Below, in pieces: positions 13,402 through 16,176 of a stretch of 16,176 bases of DNA. Below the pieces are notes generated by a model that saw nothing but the letters and a program-made list of their open reading frames with translations, was not told where the DNA came from and did no database searches. The DNA is from Ruminococcus sp. (GTDB lineage Bacteria > Bacillota > Clostridia > Oscillospirales > Acutalibacteraceae): positions 1 through 16,176 of the forward strand of contig JAMPAE010000016.1 of NCBI GenBank assembly GCA_023667385.1, written 5' to 3'. Every line of letters starts with the position of its first letter. The first letter of the stretch is position 1. Made by a program: the position numbers and the translations under genes.

Positions 13402-13944
13402 TTATTTACCCTTACCGGCTTTACCTTCTTTGCGGCGGATATGTTCGTCAACATACTTGATGCCCTTGCCCTTATAGGGTTCCGGCGGACGTTTTTCACG
13501 AACTTCTGCTGCAAACTGACCAACTTTTTGCTTGTCAGCACCATTGATCACGATTTTGTTCGGAGCGGGAACTTCAATTGTGATACCGTCAACCTCAGGC
13601 ATAATTACGTCGTGAGAAAAACCGATCTTCATAACGAGATCCTTGCCCTTTTTCTCAGCACGGTAACCGATACCGTTGATTTCAAGTTCCTTTGAATAAC
13701 CCTTTGATACACCCTCGATCATGTTTGCGATAAGAGTACGGGTAAGACCGTGAAGTGATCTGTTTTCTTTGTTGTCATTCGGGCGGGTAACAGTAATTGT
13801 GTCGCCGTCCTTTGTGACAGTCAGGTTGCTGTGAACGGTTTTGGTAAGTGTGCCTTTAGCACCTTTTGCTGTTACAGTGCTGCCGTCAACAGTAACTTCT
13901 ACTCCGGCCGGAATAGTAATCGGTAATCTTCCTATACGTGACAT
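13402..13944 (-). CDS. rplF: 50S ribosomal protein L6
   Basis: 50S protein near the factor-binding region. The 180 residues begin MSRIGRLPITIPAGVEV and form two related domains; the C-terminal one contains the conserved ADKQKVGQFAAEVREKRPPE, PYKGKGIKYVDEHIRRKEGK. AAGGAGG precedes the ATG. It ends in a short Gly/Lys tail of the usual kind. Confidence 0.98.
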   Translation of the reverse strand: MSRIGRLPITIPAGVEVTVDGSTVTAKGAKGTLTKTVHSNLTVTKDGDTITVTRPNDNKENRSLHGLTRTLIANMIEGVSKGYSKELEINGIGYRAEKKGKDLVMKIGFSHDVIMPEVDGITIEVPAPNKIVINGADKQKVGQFAAEVREKRPPEPYKGKGIKYVDEHIRRKEGKAGKGK

Positions 13945-13956
13945 TTCAGCACCTCC

Positions 13957-14355
13957 TTACCAGATGAATGCAAGAACTTCACCGCCGACGTTTGCCTTGC
14001 GTGCGTCCTTGTCAGTCATGATGCCCTTTGATGTTGAAAGAATGGCAATACCAAGACCTTTCATTACCTTAGGCATATCTTCGCAGCTTGTGTAAATTCT
14101 CAGACCGGGCTTTGAAACTCTTCTGAGACCTGTGATAACCTGTGATTTGTTTGGACCGTATTTAAGTTCAACGGTCATGATTCCCTGCTTTCCGTCTTCT
14201 TCAACAGAAAAGCTTTTGATGTATCCTTCATCCACAAGAATCTGAGCAATTGCCTTCTTCGTGTTGGATGCAGGAATTTTAACTGAATCGTGTTTAGCTG
14301 AGCTTGCGTTACGGATTCTTGTAAGCATATCAGCGATTGCGTCTGTTACTTGCAT
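13957..14355 (-). CDS. rpsH: 30S ribosomal protein S8
   Basis: Primary 16S rRNA-binding protein of the 30S platform. S8 represses the spc operon in E. coli; no such binding site was assigned here. The 132 residues begin with TDAIADMLTRIRNASSAKHD, contain GLRRVSKPGLRIY in the middle and the C-terminal segment ILSTSKGIMTDKDARKANVG that contacts rRNA. AAGGAGG precedes the ATG. Confidence 0.98.
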   Translation of the reverse strand: MQVTDAIADMLTRIRNASSAKHDSVKIPASNTKKAIAQILVDEGYIKSFSVEEDGKQGIMTVELKYGPNKSQVITGLRRVSKPGLRIYTSCEDMPKVMKGLGIAILSTSKGIMTDKDARKANVGGEVLAFIW

Positions 14356-14388
14356 ATTCCTATACCTCCTTGAATTGATTGCAATTGC

Positions 14389-14574
14389 TTACCAACTTGC
14401 TTTTTTCACGCCCGGAATCTGACCTGCGTGAGCAAGTTCTCTGAAGCAGATACGGCATACTCCGTATTTACGAAGATAAGCGTGAGGTCTGCCGCAGATT
14501 TTGCATCTGTTATACTGCCTTGTGGAATACTTGGCGGTTCTTTTCTGTTTTTCTTTCATTGCAGTCTTTGCCAT
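14389..14574 (-). CDS. rpsN: 30S ribosomal protein S14, type Z
   Basis: 30S head protein in its short zinc-binding form. The 61 residues carry Cys24, Cys27, Cys40 and Cys43 (CKIC and CRIC), the hallmark of type Z, with GVKKASW at the end. The type Z form in the main operon is usual for Gram-positives. GAGGAGG lies before the ATG. Confidence 0.98.
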   Translation of the reverse strand: MAKTAMKEKQKRTAKYSTRQYNRCKICGRPHAYLRKYGVCRICFRELAHAGQIPGVKKASW

Positions 14575-14589
14575 AAGTTATTCCTCCTC

Positions 14590-15129
14590 TTACTTTTCAA
14601 AAGGTGCGCCCATAAGGGTGAGCAGCTCTCTTGCTTCTTCGTCTGTCTTAGCTGTGGTAACGAAGCTGATGTCCATACCACGAACCTTGTCAATCTTATC
14701 ATAGTCGATTTCCGGGAAAATAAGCTGTTCCTTGATACCGACTGAATAGTTACCTCTGCCGTCGAAAGCATTTGGATTGATGCCTCTGAAGTCACGAACT
14801 CTCGGAAGAGCCAGATTGAAGAATCTGTCAATGAATTCATACATCTTTTCGCCACGAAGTGTAACCTTTGCGCCGATTACCATGCCTTCACGAAGCTTGA
14901 AGTTAGCAACTGATTTCTTAGCTTTGCAAAGAACGGGCTGCTGACCGGTGATCTGTCTGAGGTCTGCAACAATTGCATCAAGAACCTTTGAGTTGGTGCT
15001 TGCTTCGCCGCAGGCAACGTTAACAACAACCTTGTCAATCTTCGGGATTTGCATAACGCTCTTATAGCCGAACTTCTTCATCAATGCAGGTGCAACCTCA
15101 TTAACGTAGGCTTCTTTTAATCTTGCCAT
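14590..15129 (-). CDS. rplE: 50S ribosomal protein L5
   Basis: Binds 5S rRNA and contacts P-site tRNA in the central protuberance. Two ATG codons lie close together; the one at 15127-15129 (MARLKEAYVN) is chosen because GGAGG is nine bases before it and only three before the upstream ATG. This gives 179 residues, the usual Gram-positive length. Visible features: MQIPKIDKVVVNVACGEA, the rRNA-binding loop TGQQPVLCKAKKSVANFKLR, VTLRGEKMYEFIDRFFNLALPRVRDFRGI and DISFVTTAKTDEEAREL. Confidence 0.97.
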   Translation of the reverse strand: MARLKEAYVNEVAPALMKKFGYKSVMQIPKIDKVVVNVACGEASTNSKVLDAIVADLRQITGQQPVLCKAKKSVANFKLREGMVIGAKVTLRGEKMYEFIDRFFNLALPRVRDFRGINPNAFDGRGNYSVGIKEQLIFPEIDYDKIDKVRGMDISFVTTAKTDEEARELLTLMGAPFEK

Positions 15130-15147
15130 AGTCATGTTCCTCCCTTA

Positions 15148-15483
15148 TTATTCAAACTGTGCGCCGCAGCCATCTTTTTTGCATACGCGCATTTTCTTTT
15201 TCTTGCCCTTTTCTTCAACAACAACATGACCAACTCTTGTCGGTCTGCCGCATTTCGGGCAGATAAGCTGAACTTTTGAAGCGTAAAGTGCGCTTTCAGC
15301 CTTGATAATTCCGCCGGGTTCACCCATCTGACGGGGCTTAACGTGCTTTGAAACAATGTTAACACCCTCAACGATGACTTTGCCTTCTGACGGACTTACC
15401 TGAAGGACCTTACCTCTTGCGCCACGATCCTTGCCGTTGATAACAACAACCTGGTCGCCTGTTTTTACATGAACCTTACTCAT
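15148..15483 (-). CDS. rplX: 50S ribosomal protein L24, with four-cysteine C-terminus
   Basis: Early assembly protein of the 50S subunit with an N-terminal KOW fold. The 111 residues include KTGDQVVVINGKDRGARGKV at the N-terminus, then VEGVNIVSKHVKPRQMGEPG. The C-terminal part carries CPKCGRPTRV (Cys75, Cys78) and, after a lysine-rich EKGKKKK stretch, CKKDGC (Cys101, Cys106), a zinc-ribbon-like arrangement. Many L24 proteins have CPxCxxxTRVG, but the spacing and the second pair here look extended. AAGGAGG precedes the ATG. Confidence 0.97.
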   Translation of the reverse strand: MSKVHVKTGDQVVVINGKDRGARGKVLQVSPSEGKVIVEGVNIVSKHVKPRQMGEPGGIIKAESALYASKVQLICPKCGRPTRVGHVVVEEKGKKKKMRVCKKDGCGAQFE

Positions 15484-15495
15484 CGTGACACCTCC

Positions 15496-15864
15496 TTACA
15501 GTACTTCCGGAGCGAGGGACAGGATCTTTGAATAATCCTTGTCACGAAGCTCTCTTGCTACGGGTCCAAAGATACGAGTACCTCTGGGGTTTTTATCTTC
15601 TCTGATGATAACGGCTGCATTCTCGTCAAAGCGGATATATGTTCCGTCATCACGGCGAACGCCTGTTGCAGTTCTTACAACAACTGCTTTAACAACGTCA
15701 CCTTTTTTTACGACGCCACCCGGTGCTGCCTTCTTGACAGAAGCAACAATGACGTCACCAATGTTAGCATATCTTCTGCCTGTGCCACCGAGAACACGGA
15801 TGCACATAAGTTCTTTTGCGCCGGTGTTGTCGGCAACTTTAAGCAAAGTTTGCTGTTGGATCAT
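15496..15864 (-). CDS. rplN: 50S ribosomal protein L14
   Basis: 50S protein at the subunit interface, forming an intersubunit bridge. The 122 residues begin MIQQQTLLKVADNTGAKELM and include RVLGGTGRRYANIGDVIVAS, VKKGDVVKAVVVRTATGVRR, DGTYIRFDENAAVII, and the C-terminal FGPVARELRDKDYSKILSLA. AAAGGAGG lies before the ATG. A normal member of the family. Confidence 0.98.
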   Translation of the reverse strand: MIQQQTLLKVADNTGAKELMCIRVLGGTGRRYANIGDVIVASVKKAAPGGVVKKGDVVKAVVVRTATGVRRDDGTYIRFDENAAVIIREDKNPRGTRIFGPVARELRDKDYSKILSLAPEVL

Positions 15865-15895
15865 TGTGTTTAGCCTCCTTTAAGCTGCACCAAAA

Positions 15896-16153
15896 TTATT
15901 TGGCTTTCTCAATAATTTTAACAACACGCCATCTCTTATCCTTTGAAAGAGGACGGGTTTCCATGATAAGCACACGGTCGCCGATTCCGCATTCATTGTT
16001 TTCATCGTGAGCCTTAACTTTAACAGTACGGTTAACGATCTTCTTATAAAGCGGATGTCTGACCTTATCCTTGATTGTGACAACGCAAGTTTTTTCCATC
16101 TTGTCGCTTGAAACAATACCTACCTGTGTTTTACGAAGGTTTCTTTCGCTCAT
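15896..16153 (-). CDS. rpsQ: 30S ribosomal protein S17
   Basis: Primary 16S rRNA-binding protein with an OB fold. The 85 residues begin MSERNLRKTQVGIVSSDKME, then KTCVVTIKDKVRHPLYKKIV and KVKAHDENNECGIGDRVLIM, ETRPLSKDKRWRVVKIIEKA. GGGAGGG precedes the ATG and lies in what is probably the end of rpmC. First complete gene of the operon in this window. Confidence 0.98.
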   Translation of the reverse strand: MSERNLRKTQVGIVSSDKMEKTCVVTIKDKVRHPLYKKIVNRTVKVKAHDENNECGIGDRVLIMETRPLSKDKRWRVVKIIEKAK

Positions 16154-16155
16154 AA

Positions 16156-16176
16156 TTATTTACCCTCCCTTTCCTC
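16156..16176 (-). CDS. rpmC: Probable last codons of rpmC (L29), partial
   Basis: The minus strand at the right edge reads six sense codons (EEREGK) then TAA at 16156-16158, two bases before the rpsQ ATG. rpmC precedes rpsQ in this operon in nearly all bacteria and L29 ends in a charged helix, which fits. Another frame also stops (TAA at 16160-16162), so the assignment rests mainly on gene order. Confidence 0.4.
   Translation of the reverse strand, partial: EEREGK

Noticed and set aside
5613..16176. A hidden novel system within the ribosomal operon.
   Set aside because: Every gene matches a known operon member in the expected order and the gaps are short; no insertion, mobile element, CRISPR array, tRNA or rRNA was seen.

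Overview
This window comes from a low-to-moderate GC Gram-positive anaerobe, most likely a Clostridia member (Bacillota) of Oscillospirales/Ruminococcus type. The signs are strong AGGAGG ribosome-binding sites before nearly every gene, a zinc-type S14, rpsD located inside the alpha operon, a KOW-domain gene between map and infA, a rubrerythrin typical of anaerobes, and a clostridial-type D-Ala-D-Ala ligase. The lineage is inferred from gene content and sequence style; no search was run.

Right two thirds (about 5.57-16.18 kb, all minus strand): the joined spc and alpha ribosomal-protein operons, read from the right edge leftwards. The order is [rpmC end]-rpsQ-rplN-rplX-rplE-rpsN-rpsH-rplF-rplR-rpsE-rpmD-rplO-secY-adk-map-KOW gene-infA-rpmJ-rpsM-rpsK-rpsD-rpoA-rplQ, closed by a strong terminator. 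rpmJ and rpmD are short genes located by direct translation. The operon joins ribosome assembly, protein export (SecY), N-terminal Met removal (Map), adenylate balance (Adk), initiation (IF-1) and transcription (RpoA). It is intact and conventional; its promoter lies off the right edge.

Middle (4.9-5.57 kb): an AT-rich interval. Just past the rplQ terminator there is a compact minus-strand unit that looks like a complete tiny gene: TTGACG/TAAAAT promoter with a 17-nt spacer, leader with a 10-bp GC palindrome, strong SD, a 21-codon ORF for a cationic amphipathic peptide, and its own terminator. It is the best candidate here for something undescribed. An unrecognised 116-residue ORF follows.

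Left (0.3-4.9 kb): a plus-strand rubrerythrin gene diverges from a minus-strand group encoding an alpha/beta hydrolase, a MurF-type Mur ligase fused to a multi-pass membrane domain, and D-Ala-D-Ala ligase. Ddl makes D-Ala-D-Ala and MurF adds it to the UDP-MurNAc-tripeptide, so these two catalyse consecutive steps of peptidoglycan precursor synthesis. A long bulged hairpin fills most of the gap between murF and ddl. At the extreme left is the 3' end of a plus-strand gene resembling a metallo-beta-lactamase-fold hydrolase, converging on ddl across a shared terminator.
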